Below, one piece after another: positions 48,102 through 57,036 of a stretch of DNA of 64,000 bases. The DNA is taken from the NCBI GenBank assembly GCA_003161615.1, contig PMOB01000026.1, forward strand, positions 31,548 to 95,547, given 5' to 3'. The translations under genes and the position numbers were made by a program. Below the pieces are notes generated by a model that saw only the letters and a program-made list of their open reading frames with translations, searched no databases and had not been told where the DNA came from. How positions within the stretch are numbered: the stretch's first letter is position 1; each line of letters starts with the position of its first letter. The DNA comes from Actinomycetota bacterium. Lineage in GTDB: Bacteria; Actinomycetota; Thermoleophilia; Gaiellales; Gaiellaceae.

Positions 48102-50045
48102 ATGAATCCGAAAGTGAAGCGCGTTCTTCCCGCTGTCGCGTTCCTCGCGCTGGCCCTGCCGGCCGCGGCGTCGGCGCACGCGAATCTCGTTTTGACGGAG
48201 CCTGCGTCGGGGGCCGTCGTCGCCCGCGCGCCGGCCGTCGTGCGGGTCGTCTTCGACGACGTCGTGCGCGTCGGGCCGGGGATCGAGGCCGTTCGGAACG
48301 GCGGCGGCTCCGTCCTCGGCGGCGCGCCGACCACGCAGGGGAAGACGCTCGTCGTGCCGCTGCGGCCGCACCTCCCGGATGGCAACTACTCCGTCCGCTG
48401 GTCGATCATCTCCGACGACGGGCACCTCGAGTCGGGCGTCCTCGCGTTCGGCGTAGGTGTCGGCCGCGCGCCGCCGACTGCGGTTCTGACGGCGGAGTCG
48501 ACGGGTCCGGGACTGGGGATCACGTCGGCGCGCTGGCTCTTCCTCGCGGGCGTCCTTGCCGCCGTCGGGATCGCGCTCTACACGCTGCTCGTCTTGCGCG
48601 GTGTGGAAGGGGACGCGGGCAGGCGCCTCGCGATCGTGCTCGGGGTGGCGGCGGTGCTCGCGGCGATCGGGGCGGGGATCGAGGCGCATCGCGTCGGGCT
48701 CGAGACGCGGTATGGCGCGGCGATGGGTGCCGGCTTCGCGGTGGCGGGCCTCGTCGCGCTCGGGGCGATCGTGGCGCTGCGGCCGGCGCTCGTCCTCGCG
48801 CTCGGCCTCGCTGCGGTGCCGGCGTTCTCGGGTCACGCCCTCGACCCTGGCCTGCCGCTCGTGAATCTGCCTGTCGACATCGCGCACGTCCTTGCCGCGT
48901 CTGCGTGGGTCGGCGTCCTGTTCGGGCTCGTCGTCGTGCCCGGCGATAGGCGTCGAGCCGGTCTGCTCGCCGGCGGCGGAGTGATCCTGCTCGGGCTGAC
49001 GGGAGCGGTGCGCGCGGGCTTCGAGCTGACCTCTGTCTCCCAACTTTGGGACACCTCGTACGGCCAGGCGATCCTCGTCAAGACCGGCATCGCGCTCGCC
49101 GCGCTCGGGCTCGGCTCGCTCCTCCGCACCCGGATCAGGCGGCGGGCGGCGCTCGAGCTCGTGTTCGTCGCGGGCCTCGTCGTCGCGGTCGCGGTGCTCG
49201 TGCAGCTTCGGCCGGGGCGGAACTACGTCCCGGTGTCAGCTCGCCCGAGCGCGCTCGAGCCGACGCCCGACCCGCCGGCCCCGCCGCCGGGCGCGATCGT
49301 CCTCGCGCGCGAGGCCGGTCCGCTCGCGGTCGCGCTCGAGGCCGAGCCTCACCTGCTGACCGCGATCGTCCTCTCGCCGGCCGGCGGCGGGATGAGCGGC
49401 CTGCGCGTCCGTTTCCTCCCATCGGGCGTCACTGCCACACCCTGCGGAAGCGGCTGCTACCGCGCCGCCGTCACGCCCGGTCGCCAAATCCGGGTCGAGG
49501 TGGACGGCTTCGGCTCGCCGGAGACCGCGTCGTTCGCGCTACCGCGCCACGCGCCGTCCGCCGCCGCCATCGTCCGCCGCTTCGAGCAGGCGTATCGCTC
49601 GCTGCGCGGCGTCACCTTCGAGGAGCGGCTCGCGTCGAGCCCGACGAACGCGATCGTGTCCCGCTGGCGGCTCGAGCTGCCCGACCGGATGGAGTACGTG
49701 ATCACCGGCAACCAGGCGGCAGCCGGGATCGTGATCGGCGGCCGCCGCTGGGATCGCAGCTCGGCCCGTGGGCGGTGGCAGCCGTCCACCCAGGATCCGA
49801 AGCTGCCCGAGCCGTCGCCTCTATGGGAGCGCGTTACGAACGCGCACGTCCTTTCCGTCCGCGGACGCTGGGAGACCGTCTCGTTCGCGGACCCGACCCT
49901 CGGCGCCTTCTTCTTCCTCACCTTCGACCGCCACACGCTGCTGCCGCGGATCGTTCGCATGACCGCGTCCGCGCACTTCATGTCCGACCGCTACGCGGGC
50001 TTCAGCTCCGGACGGGAGATCCGTCCGCCTCGCTCTCCTCGTTGA
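48102..50045 (+). CDS. CopC-CopD copper protein fused to a LolA-like domain
   Basis: ATG at 48102 gives 647 residues; the longer track start is inside the antisense gene. A signal peptide (VAFLALALPAAASA) precedes a CopC domain (HANLVLTEPASG..., first mature His as copper ligand, with DGHLESG). A CopD-type membrane domain has ~8 helices (~135-395). After a Pro-rich linker come a YtkA-like region (~410-490) and a C-terminal ~150-residue domain (FEQAYRSLRGVTFEERL ... HTLLPRIVRMTASAHF) that resembles LolA/LppX-type lipoprotein carriers. It should bind periplasmic-side copper and move it across the membrane. It converges with ctaG, overlapping by 44 bp. Confidence 0.87.
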   Translation: MNPKVKRVLPAVAFLALALPAAASAHANLVLTEPASGAVVARAPAVVRVVFDDVVRVGPGIEAVRNGGGSVLGGAPTTQGKTLVVPLRPHLPDGNYSVRWSIISDDGHLESGVLAFGVGVGRAPPTAVLTAESTGPGLGITSARWLFLAGVLAAVGIALYTLLVLRGVEGDAGRRLAIVLGVAAVLAAIGAGIEAHRVGLETRYGAAMGAGFAVAGLVALGAIVALRPALVLALGLAAVPAFSGHALDPGLPLVNLPVDIAHVLAASAWVGVLFGLVVVPGDRRRAGLLAGGGVILLGLTGAVRAGFELTSVSQLWDTSYGQAILVKTGIALAALGLGSLLRTRIRRRAALELVFVAGLVVAVAVLVQLRPGRNYVPVSARPSALEPTPDPPAPPPGAIVLAREAGPLAVALEAEPHLLTAIVLSPAGGGMSGLRVRFLPSGVTATPCGSGCYRAAVTPGRQIRVEVDGFGSPETASFALPRHAPSAAAIVRRFEQAYRSLRGVTFEERLASSPTNAIVSRWRLELPDRMEYVITGNQAAAGIVIGGRRWDRSSARGRWQPSTQDPKLPEPSPLWERVTNAHVLSVRGRWETVSFADPTLGAFFFLTFDRHTLLPRIVRMTASAHFMSDRYAGFSSGREIRPPRSPR

Positions 50046-50742
50046 GGAGACGGACGACGAAATAGCCCATCGTGAGGAGGAAGACGAGCGTCTGCTCGCC
50101 GTTCATGAGGATGCCGCCGAGATTCTGGTCGCGCGTCGGCGACAGTCCCCACAGCCGAGGCGCGTGCTCGTAGAACGAATAGAACGCGCTGCTCGAGAAG
50201 ATGTAGGCGAGCCCGAGGAAGGCGGAGCCGACGAAGGCGACCGCGAGGTAGGCAAGCCCGGCCGGCGGGCCAAGCCGGCCGCTGATGATCGGCCACCAGA
50301 AGAGCAGGCCGGCGGCGATCAGGATCGCGTGCTCGATGTTCAGTCCCCAGCCGGTGCGCAGGGCCCAGTCGTAGAACGGCGCGACGTGGGTCAGGTACCA
50401 GGCGGCGAGCCAGACGGGGAGGATCCACCGCGAGCGGATCCGTCCGAGGCCGTGGCGGGCGAGGTTGTCCCGCATCGCCGGAGTCATGCCGAGCATCACG
50501 AGAAGCGGTGCGATGTCGGCGATGAGCCCGTTCTGCAGCAGGTGGATGAGCAGGAGGTAGTGCGCCGCGATGTTCTCGAGCGGGGAGTTGAGCGAGGCCG
50601 CGATCAGGAAGAGGCCCGATCCGAAGGCGATGAGCCGCCAGCGCGGCGGCGGGTCGCGCCGTGCCGCGCGCCAGTAGAGGGCGGCGGCTGCGACTGCGAG
50701 CGCGAGAAAGAGCGGCTCGAAGCCGAAATCCGTCGGGCTCAT
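50002..50742 (-). CDS. ctaG: CtaG-type cytochrome c oxidase assembly protein (copy 2)
   Basis: The 246-residue membrane protein has about seven helices. Conserved His/Met-containing helices AAHYLLLIHLLQNGLIADIAPLLVMLG and HAILIAAGLLFWWPI match the caa3-type CtaG family that helps copper insertion or assembly of heme-copper oxidases. It is coupled by ATGA to the paralogous gene upstream. Sequence similarity between the two is moderate, so they may form a heterodimer. Confidence 0.87.
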   Translation of the reverse strand: MSPTDFGFEPLFLALAVAAAALYWRAARRDPPPRWRLIAFGSGLFLIAASLNSPLENIAAHYLLLIHLLQNGLIADIAPLLVMLGMTPAMRDNLARHGLGRIRSRWILPVWLAAWYLTHVAPFYDWALRTGWGLNIEHAILIAAGLLFWWPIISGRLGPPAGLAYLAVAFVGSAFLGLAYIFSSSAFYSFYEHAPRLWGLSPTRDQNLGGILMNGEQTLVFLLTMGYFVVRLLNEESEADGSPVRS

Positions 50743-51509
50743 GCGGCGGCCAGGCGGGCGCCCGGCCGCCAGCGCGGGCGCAACAGCAGCGCGACGCAGA
50801 TCCCGAGCGTCAGGAGCTGCTCGGCCATCATCACGATCCCGGAGACTTGCTGGTCCGCGAGCGCCGAGAGCCCGTACGCGCCGTGGTAGTACGGGTAGAG
50901 CGGCGTGAAGGAGAAGACGAGGACGTCGGTGAGGATCTGTCCAGCCGCGAACATCATGGCCGCGAGCGCCACGCGGCCGCCGACGGTCAGCCGGCGGTGC
51001 GAGCCGGGATCGACGAGCAGCGTCCAGACGAGGATCCCGCAGAACGTCCAGCAGAGGTGCTCGAAGTCGTGGAGGTTCTGGTGGGCGAGCGCGAGGTCGT
51101 AGAGGTACGGCACATGCCAGATCGCGAGGTTCGCCGCCCAGAGCGAGAACGCGACGCGCGGGCGGAGGAGCGTGCCGAGGACTGAGCGGACTCCCGCGTT
51201 GCGCGCGAGCGGCGCCAGCACCGGCGCGGGGAGGAGGAAGACGAGCAGCGGGCCGCGCAGCGCCAGGATCATCAGCGCCGGGCCCATGTCGCCGATCAGG
51301 ACGTGCTGGGTCATGTGCGCCGAGAGGAGCTTGGAGTCGGCGAGCCGGTCGAGCGGGCCGACAAGCGCGAAGAGCGTCACCGCGAGCCCTACCGCGAAGA
51401 GCGCGACGCGATCCCAGCCGGCGAGGTCCGCGCGCCCGCGGCGCCGCAGCCGCACGACCGCCTGGGCGAAGAGCAGTGCCGCTACAGCGGCGAAGACGAG
51501 CGGCAGCAC
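50739..51509 (-). CDS. ctaG: CtaG-type cytochrome c oxidase assembly protein (copy 1)
   Basis: The 256-residue protein (GTG start) has ~7 helices. SAHMTQHVLIGDMGPALMILALRGPLL is the family signature, followed by WHVPYLYDLAL and DFEHLCWTFCGILVWTLL. It is first in a two-gene unit with its paralogue. CopC-CopD converges on the pair, so this 3.4-kb stretch is a copper-supply locus, although no oxidase subunit is in the window. Confidence 0.9.
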   Translation of the reverse strand: MLPLVFAAVAALLFAQAVVRLRRRGRADLAGWDRVALFAVGLAVTLFALVGPLDRLADSKLLSAHMTQHVLIGDMGPALMILALRGPLLVFLLPAPVLAPLARNAGVRSVLGTLLRPRVAFSLWAANLAIWHVPYLYDLALAHQNLHDFEHLCWTFCGILVWTLLVDPGSHRRLTVGGRVALAAMMFAAGQILTDVLVFSFTPLYPYYHGAYGLSALADQQVSGIVMMAEQLLTLGICVALLLRPRWRPGARLAAA

Positions 51510-51525
51510 GAAGGGATTGTGCCGC

Positions 51526-52659
51526 TCAGAGACCCAAGTGCCGCGCGATCACCATCCGCTGCACCTCGTTCGTCCCCTCGCCGATCTCGAGGATCTTCTG
51601 GTCGCGGTAGAGGCGCGAGATGGCGAACTCCTCCATGAAGCCGTAGCCACCATGGATCTGGAGGGACGAGTTGACGACGCGGTTCGAGAGGAGCCCCGTG
51701 AAGAGCTTCGCCTGCGCCGCCGCGAGCGCGTATTCGCGGCCGTGATCCTTCAGCCAGGCGGCTTTGTAGACGAGCTGGCGGCCGGCGTCGATCTCCGTAG
51801 CCATGTCCGCGAGCTGGAACTGGATCGCCTGGAACTCCGCGATCGGCTTGCCGAACTGCCGCCGCTCCTTCGCGTAGCCGAGCGCCAGGTCGTACGCGCC
51901 CTGCGCGAGCCCGACGCCCATTGCCGCGACCGAGATCCGCCCGCCGTTGAGGATCTCCATGAACTGCTGGAAGCCGCGCCCGCGCTCGCCGAGGAGGTTC
52001 CCCTCCGGCACGGCGCAGGAGTGGAACGACAGCTCGCGCGTGTCCGATGCGTGCCAGCCGAGCTTCTTCATCGGCGCCGAGATCTCGTAGCCGGGCGTGC
52101 CGTTCGGGACGACGATGTTCGAGATCTCGTTCTCGCCCGTGACTGCTGTGATCGTGACGCAGGCGCTGATGTCGGTGCCCGCGTTCGTGATGAAGATCTT
52201 CGAGCCGTCGATCACCCACTGGCCGTCGCGCAGCTCGGCCTTTGTGCGTGTCGCACCGGCGTCGGAGCCCGCGTCCGGCTCGGTCAGCCCGAACGCGGCG
52301 AGGCCTTGCCCCGAGGCGAGCTTCGGCAGCCATTCGCGCTTCTGCTCCTCGTTGCCGAACAGGAGGATCGGCATCGTGCCGAGAGACGTGTGCGCGGCGA
52401 CGGTGATCGCGACGGACGAATCGATCCGCGTCAGCTCCTCGATCGCGATCGCGTACGAGACGGTGTCGCCGCCGGCGCCGCCGTACTCCTCCGGGATGGG
52501 CAGTCCCATCAGCCCGAGCTCCGCGAGCTCCGCGACGATCTCGTATGGGAAGCGCGCTTCTCGGTCGAGCTCCTCGGCGACCGGCGCGACCTTCGACTCT
52601 GCGAAGTCGCGGACGGTCTTGCGGATCAGCTCCTGTTCGTCAGAGAGCTCGAAGTTCAC
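51526..52659 (-). CDS. Acyl-CoA dehydrogenase
   Basis: GTG at 52659 overlaps the pepA stop (GTGA), giving 377 residues; the longer track frame is wrong. ACAD motifs are complete: FELSDEQELIRKTVRDFAE, GLTEPDAGSDAGA, the FAD-binding middle domain, GRISVAAMGVGLAQGA and the catalytic Glu region LEIGEGTNEVQRMVIARHLGL. It oxidises an acyl-CoA to the enoyl-CoA and passes electrons to ETF. Chain preference (short or branched) is suggested only by length and overall type. Confidence 0.94.
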   Translation of the reverse strand: MNFELSDEQELIRKTVRDFAESKVAPVAEELDREARFPYEIVAELAELGLMGLPIPEEYGGAGGDTVSYAIAIEELTRIDSSVAITVAAHTSLGTMPILLFGNEEQKREWLPKLASGQGLAAFGLTEPDAGSDAGATRTKAELRDGQWVIDGSKIFITNAGTDISACVTITAVTGENEISNIVVPNGTPGYEISAPMKKLGWHASDTRELSFHSCAVPEGNLLGERGRGFQQFMEILNGGRISVAAMGVGLAQGAYDLALGYAKERRQFGKPIAEFQAIQFQLADMATEIDAGRQLVYKAAWLKDHGREYALAAAQAKLFTGLLSNRVVNSSLQIHGGYGFMEEFAISRLYRDQKILEIGEGTNEVQRMVIARHLGL

Positions 52660-54140
52660 GCGAACGACTCGCCGAGCTCGGCGATGAGCCGGACGCCCCA
52701 GCCCGTCCCGCCGGGAACGAGGAGATAGTCGCCCCGGCTGCGCTCGATGAACGCCGGGCCGGCGCAATCGACGTGCGCCCAAGGCCCGTCGCCGGCGAAC
52801 TCGTGCAGGAACTCCGCGGCGAGGGCGGGGGACGCCTCGCGCAGAGTCGAGCCGTTCTTCATGTCCGCGAACGCGGAGTCGATGTAGCGGCGGTAGCGCG
52901 GATGGAGCGGGAAGGGCCAGACCCAGTCGCCGCTGCGCTTGCCCGCCTCGACGATCCGCTCGAGCCATTCGCCGTCGTTCGCGAAGACGCCGGAGTAGAG
53001 GTCGCCGAGCGCGAGCGCCATCGCGCCGGTCAGCGTCGCCATGTCCATGACGTGTGTCGCGCCCTCGCGCCGTGCGTACCAGAGCGCGTCGGCGAGGACG
53101 AGCCGTCCCTCGGCGTCGGTGTTGATCACCTCGATCGTCTTGCCGTTCGCGGCGTGAAGGATGTCGCCCGGCCGGAAGGCGCTGCCGCCGGGCATGTTCT
53201 CCGCGGCAGCGAGCAGCGCGATCGCGCGCACCGGCGTCCCGAGCGCGGCGAGCGCGCCGATCCCGTGCAGGGTCCCCGCGCCGCCGGACATGTCGCCCTT
53301 CATGTTCTGCATCCCGGAGCCGGGCTTGAGCGAGATCCCGCCGGTGTCGAAGGTGACGGACTTGCCGACGAGCCCGAGCAGGACGTCCTTGTTCGTTACC
53401 TCGGGCGGCTCGTAGCGGAGGATCACGAGGCGCGGCTCGTTGCGACTCCCCTGGCCGACGGCGAGGAGCGCGCCCATGCCGAGCTCGCGCATCTGGTCCG
53501 GGCCGAGGGATTCGGCTGTCAGATACTCGTGCTCCGCGGCAAGCTGTTCCGCCTCCTCCGCGAGCGTCGCCGGGGTGAGCTCGTTCGGCGGCATGTTCGC
53601 GAGATCGCGGGCGCGGCTCGAGCGCTCTGCGAGCAGCGCCGCACGCTCGACGGCGGCGCGCAGCTCGGGCGTGTCCTCGTGGCCGATGACGATCTGCTCG
53701 AGCGCCCGCGACTCGTCCTTCGACTTCCAGCGGCCGGGCGAGTAGGAGCCGAAGATCGTGCCCTCGACGAGCGCCGCTGCCTGCTCGGGCAGCGGCACGG
53801 GAAGCGACTCGTCGAGCAGCCAGACAAGCGTTCCGCCGGCGCGCGAGAGCGCATCGGCAGCCGCAGCGCCCGCGGTGCGCAGCGCGTCCGCATCGACGTC
53901 TTCGCGTTTGCCAACGCCGGCGGCCACGAGTCGCGGCGCCTGCAGCTCTCCGTCGAGATGCAAAAGGAGGGCCTCGCCCTTCTCCCCGCGCAGATCGCCG
54001 CTCTCGACCAGTCGCGCGAGCAGGCCGCGGAGCTTCTCGTCGACGATCGCTGCGCCGTCGCCACCGAGTGGCTGCGCAACCGGCAGCGCGAGCGCGTCAG
54101 CTTTCACCTGTCCGGGGAGGGCAATCTCCACCTTGACCAT
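52656..54140 (-). CDS. pepA: Leucyl aminopeptidase (M17)
   Basis: The 494-residue protein has a variable N-terminal macro-like domain and the conserved M17 catalytic domain. It has VGKSVTFDTGGISLKPGSGM (metal ligands Lys and Asp), MKGDMSGGAG, and the signature NTDAEGRLVLADAL. It removes N-terminal residues from peptides as a hexamer with two metal ions. It is coupled to the acyl-CoA dehydrogenase gene, with which it has no evident biochemical link. Confidence 0.95.
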   Translation of the reverse strand: MVKVEIALPGQVKADALALPVAQPLGGDGAAIVDEKLRGLLARLVESGDLRGEKGEALLLHLDGELQAPRLVAAGVGKREDVDADALRTAGAAAADALSRAGGTLVWLLDESLPVPLPEQAAALVEGTIFGSYSPGRWKSKDESRALEQIVIGHEDTPELRAAVERAALLAERSSRARDLANMPPNELTPATLAEEAEQLAAEHEYLTAESLGPDQMRELGMGALLAVGQGSRNEPRLVILRYEPPEVTNKDVLLGLVGKSVTFDTGGISLKPGSGMQNMKGDMSGGAGTLHGIGALAALGTPVRAIALLAAAENMPGGSAFRPGDILHAANGKTIEVINTDAEGRLVLADALWYARREGATHVMDMATLTGAMALALGDLYSGVFANDGEWLERIVEAGKRSGDWVWPFPLHPRYRRYIDSAFADMKNGSTLREASPALAAEFLHEFAGDGPWAHVDCAGPAFIERSRGDYLLVPGGTGWGVRLIAELGESFA

Positions 54141-54203
54141 CGCGGCGCGATGCTAGCTGTCCGAGACGTAAACTCGCCCCGCAAACCGAGCAAGGAGCGA
54201 CAG

Positions 54204-54518
54204 ATGGCACAAACCGTGCAGGAGTTCTTCGACACTCTCGCCGACCGCGCCGACACCAGTCAGACGGCCGGGATGAACAACTCCTACGCCTTCGACATCG
54301 AGGGCGCAGGCCAGTGGACAGTCAAGGTCACCGAGGGTGCGGTCGCAGTCGGCGACGGCCTGGAGGACGCCGACGTCACGATCAGCACCTCGCAGGAGGT
54401 CTTCGAGAAGATCATCGCCGGCGAGCAGAACCCGACGAGCGCCTACATGACCGGCAAGCTGAAGCTGAAGGGCGATATGGGCGCCGCCATGAAGCTCCAG
54501 AAGCTCTTTCCCAGTTAG
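54204..54518 (+). CDS. SCP2 sterol-carrier domain protein
   Basis: ATG at 54204 with AAGGAGCG before it gives 104 residues. The product is a single SCP2 domain: VQEFFDTLADRADTSQ, AYAFDIEGAGQW-like strand, then VTISTSQEVFEKIIAGEQNPTSAYMTGKLKLKGDMGAAMKLQKL. SCP2 domains hold lipids or acyl-CoA in a hydrophobic pocket. It is a single gene, divergent from pepA and convergent with the GNAT gene (1 bp between). Confidence 0.92.
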   Translation: MAQTVQEFFDTLADRADTSQTAGMNNSYAFDIEGAGQWTVKVTEGAVAVGDGLEDADVTISTSQEVFEKIIAGEQNPTSAYMTGKLKLKGDMGAAMKLQKLFPS

Positions 54519-54519
54519 G

Positions 54520-55383
54520 TCAGCGCCCGAAAGAGATCTCGGCCGACTCGCAGACGCGGCGGTAGCCGATCCGTTCGTAGATCGCGTTCGAGGTCGGATT
54601 GGCGAGGTCGGTGTAGAGGAAGCAGAAGCGGCGGCCGCCCTCCACGAGGCGGCCGTCGAGCAACTGCTGCGACAACTCGGCGGTGACGGCCGTCGCGTAG
54701 CCGCGCCCGCGGAGCTCCGGCGGCGTGTAGACGGGGCCGACGCGGATTCCGTTCGGCGTCCGCCCGCCCCAGCCGGCGAACGAGACCACTTCGCCGCCGT
54801 CCTCCCAGAGCAGGATTCCCGTGCGCGGGGAGGAGAGGCGGTGGTCGACGGTCGCCTCGGCCATGTCGCGGCCGGGGCCGCCCTCGTGCAGCACTTCCTC
54901 GCCGAAGGCGATCCACCAGCGGAGCACGAGGGCGCGGTCGTCCATCGTCGCAACGCGCGCCGTGCCCCGAACCGGCGGCAGCTCCTCGACGCGCTCGAGG
55001 GCGTAGACGCCCTGTCGCATGCCGAGCCGCGCCGTCGTCCCGGCGCGGGGCGCCCACAGCTGTGCGAACGCCTCGGCTTCGGGCGTCGCGCCGACGACTC
55101 CGGGGAACTCCTCGGCGGCAACGGCAGCGGCGAGCGCGGCGAGGGCTTCGTCCGACTCGGGGACGCCGAGGATGAGGTTGTACGGCGGCGTCCGCAAGGC
55201 TGCGGCGACAGGCCGGCCATCGTCGGAGACGAGCCACAGGTGCCGCTCGGGATAGAGGTCTGGGGTGTCGCGGATCGTTCCCGCGATGCCGAGCAGGAGG
55301 TTGTGACGCGCCTCGTCGGCGAGCAAGAGCGGCTCGGCCCGCGCGAGGAACTCGCCGGCGTCGTCGAAGCGCTCGACGTTCAC
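54520..55383 (-). CDS. GNAT family acetyltransferase (two-lobed)
   Basis: GTG at 55383 overlaps the stop of the biotin carboxylase gene (GTGA), giving 287 residues. The C-terminal half is a classic GNAT domain: VGPVYTPPELRGRGYATAVTAELSQQLL (motif A) and LYTDLANPTSNAIYERIGYRRV (motif B). The N-terminal half is a degenerate GNAT-like lobe (FLARAEPLLLADEARHNLLLG). The substrate is unknown. It is co-translated with the carboxylase. Confidence 0.85.
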   Translation of the reverse strand: MNVERFDDAGEFLARAEPLLLADEARHNLLLGIAGTIRDTPDLYPERHLWLVSDDGRPVAAALRTPPYNLILGVPESDEALAALAAAVAAEEFPGVVGATPEAEAFAQLWAPRAGTTARLGMRQGVYALERVEELPPVRGTARVATMDDRALVLRWWIAFGEEVLHEGGPGRDMAEATVDHRLSSPRTGILLWEDGGEVVSFAGWGGRTPNGIRVGPVYTPPELRGRGYATAVTAELSQQLLDGRLVEGGRRFCFLYTDLANPTSNAIYERIGYRRVCESAEISFGR

Positions 55384-56999
55384 TCGTCGAGCTCCACGAG
55401 CACCGCTCCACTCCCAACGCGGTCGCCCTCGCTCACGTGTACCGCGCGCACCGTCGCAGCGTACGGCGAGACGAGCGGCGTCTCCATCTTCATCGCCTCG
55501 AGGACGACGAGGGGCTGGCGTGCCGAGACCTCGGCGCCGGCCTCGACGAGGACGCGGATCACGGTGCCCGGCATCGGCGCGACGACCGCTGACTGTTCCT
55601 CGGCTCCCGCGCCAGGCCCACCGGCAAGCGCGTCGGCGTCCAGTGCCGCCTGCGGCGCGGGCGCGGGGAGGTTGAGACGCCACGGCTCGCTCCAGACTGC
55701 GGTGGGCGCAGTCACCGGCCACTCGGACATTGGCGGGGTCTCGGTGAGGAACGCGGTCGTGACGCGTCCGGCCCGGACGAGCGGGTGGGAGACGAGCCAG
55801 CGCAGGAACGGCAGGTTCGTCGTCACGCCGCCGACCTCGGTCTCGCGCAGCGCCTCGGCGAGCCTGTCGAGCGCCTCCTCGCGCGTGTCACCGGCGGCGA
55901 TGAGCTTCGCAATCATCGGGTCGTACGCCGTGCCGATCTCGTCGCCTTCGCGCACCCCGGCGTCGACGCGGATCCCCTCCGGCAGCCGCAGCTTCTCGAG
56001 CGTGCCCGCCTGCGGGAGGAACGTCCGCGGATCCTCGGCGTAGAGCCGCACCTCCACCGCGTGACCTCGCAAGTGACAATTCGTTACTGAGTCGGACAGC
56101 GCTTCCCCGGACGCGATTCGCAGCTGCTCCCGCACGATGTCGACGCCGGTCACGAGCTCGGTCACCGGATGCTCGACCTGGATCCGCGCGTTGAGTTCGA
56201 GGAACCAGAAGTCGCGGCCGTCGAGGACGAACTCCGCCGTGCCGGCGCTCTCGTAGGCGATAGCGCGCGCGAATGCGACCGCGGCGTCGCTCATCCGCTG
56301 CCGCAGCTCCGGGTCGAGCGCGGGGGAGGGCGACTCCTCGAGCACCTTCTGGTGACGGCGCTGGATGGAGCAGTCGCGCTCGCCGAGCGCGACCACAGTG
56401 CCGTGCGTGTCGGCGAGCAGCTGGATCTCGACGTGACGCGGCCGCTCGAGGTAGCGCTCGCAGAAGACGGTGTCGTCTCCGAACGCAGCCGCGGCCTCCC
56501 GGCGCGCCGCCGCCAGCGCGTCGTCGAGATCTTCCTCGCTGCGGACGATGCGCATGCCGCGGCCGCCACCGCCTGCCGCCGCCTTGACGAGGAGCGGGAA
56601 GCCGATCTCTTCCGGAGTCCCGCTCGGGAGGACGGGAACGCCAGCAGTACGAGCCGCTTCCTTCGCCGCGAGCTTGTCGCCGCCTGCGCGCAACGCCGCC
56701 GGCGGCGGTCCGACCCAGGTCAGCCCCGCCTCGAGAACCGCCTCGGCGAGCTCTGCGCTCTCGGAGAGGAAGCCGTAGCCGGGATGGACGGCGTCGGCGC
56801 CGGACTCGAGCGCCGCACGAACGTGCTCGGCCGGGTCGAGGTAGGAGGCGATCTCGACCAGCGCATCCGCCGACTCGGCGTGGAGCGCGTCGCGGTCGTC
56901 GGGCGCCGCGACCGCGACCGTCTCGATGCCCTCCTCGCGGCAGGCGCGAAAGATGCGCAACGCGATTTCCCCACGGTTCGCGACCAGCAGCCGGCGCAT
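55380..56999 (-). CDS. accA: Acyl-CoA carboxylase biotin carboxylase/BCCP fusion
   Basis: The 539-residue protein has biotin carboxylase N-domain (MRRLLVANRGEIALRIFRAC, HPGYGFLSES), ATP-grasp (KAAAGGGGRGMRIV, ELNARIQVEHPVTE) and C-domain up to ~445. A linker rich in Ala and a BCCP domain with biotinyl Lys in EAMKMETP follow. This is the alpha subunit of acyl-CoA (acetyl-, propionyl- or 3-methylcrotonyl-CoA) carboxylases in Actinobacteria. The carboxyltransferase subunit is not here. It is shorter than most alpha chains (~580-660), mainly between BC and BCCP. Confidence 0.92.
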   Translation of the reverse strand: MRRLLVANRGEIALRIFRACREEGIETVAVAAPDDRDALHAESADALVEIASYLDPAEHVRAALESGADAVHPGYGFLSESAELAEAVLEAGLTWVGPPPAALRAGGDKLAAKEAARTAGVPVLPSGTPEEIGFPLLVKAAAGGGGRGMRIVRSEEDLDDALAAARREAAAAFGDDTVFCERYLERPRHVEIQLLADTHGTVVALGERDCSIQRRHQKVLEESPSPALDPELRQRMSDAAVAFARAIAYESAGTAEFVLDGRDFWFLELNARIQVEHPVTELVTGVDIVREQLRIASGEALSDSVTNCHLRGHAVEVRLYAEDPRTFLPQAGTLEKLRLPEGIRVDAGVREGDEIGTAYDPMIAKLIAAGDTREEALDRLAEALRETEVGGVTTNLPFLRWLVSHPLVRAGRVTTAFLTETPPMSEWPVTAPTAVWSEPWRLNLPAPAPQAALDADALAGGPGAGAEEQSAVVAPMPGTVIRVLVEAGAEVSARQPLVVLEAMKMETPLVSPYAATVRAVHVSEGDRVGSGAVLVELDE

Positions 57000-57036
57000 G
57001 GCGACGGAGTCTACGTTTGCCCTCTACCCTTCCCGA

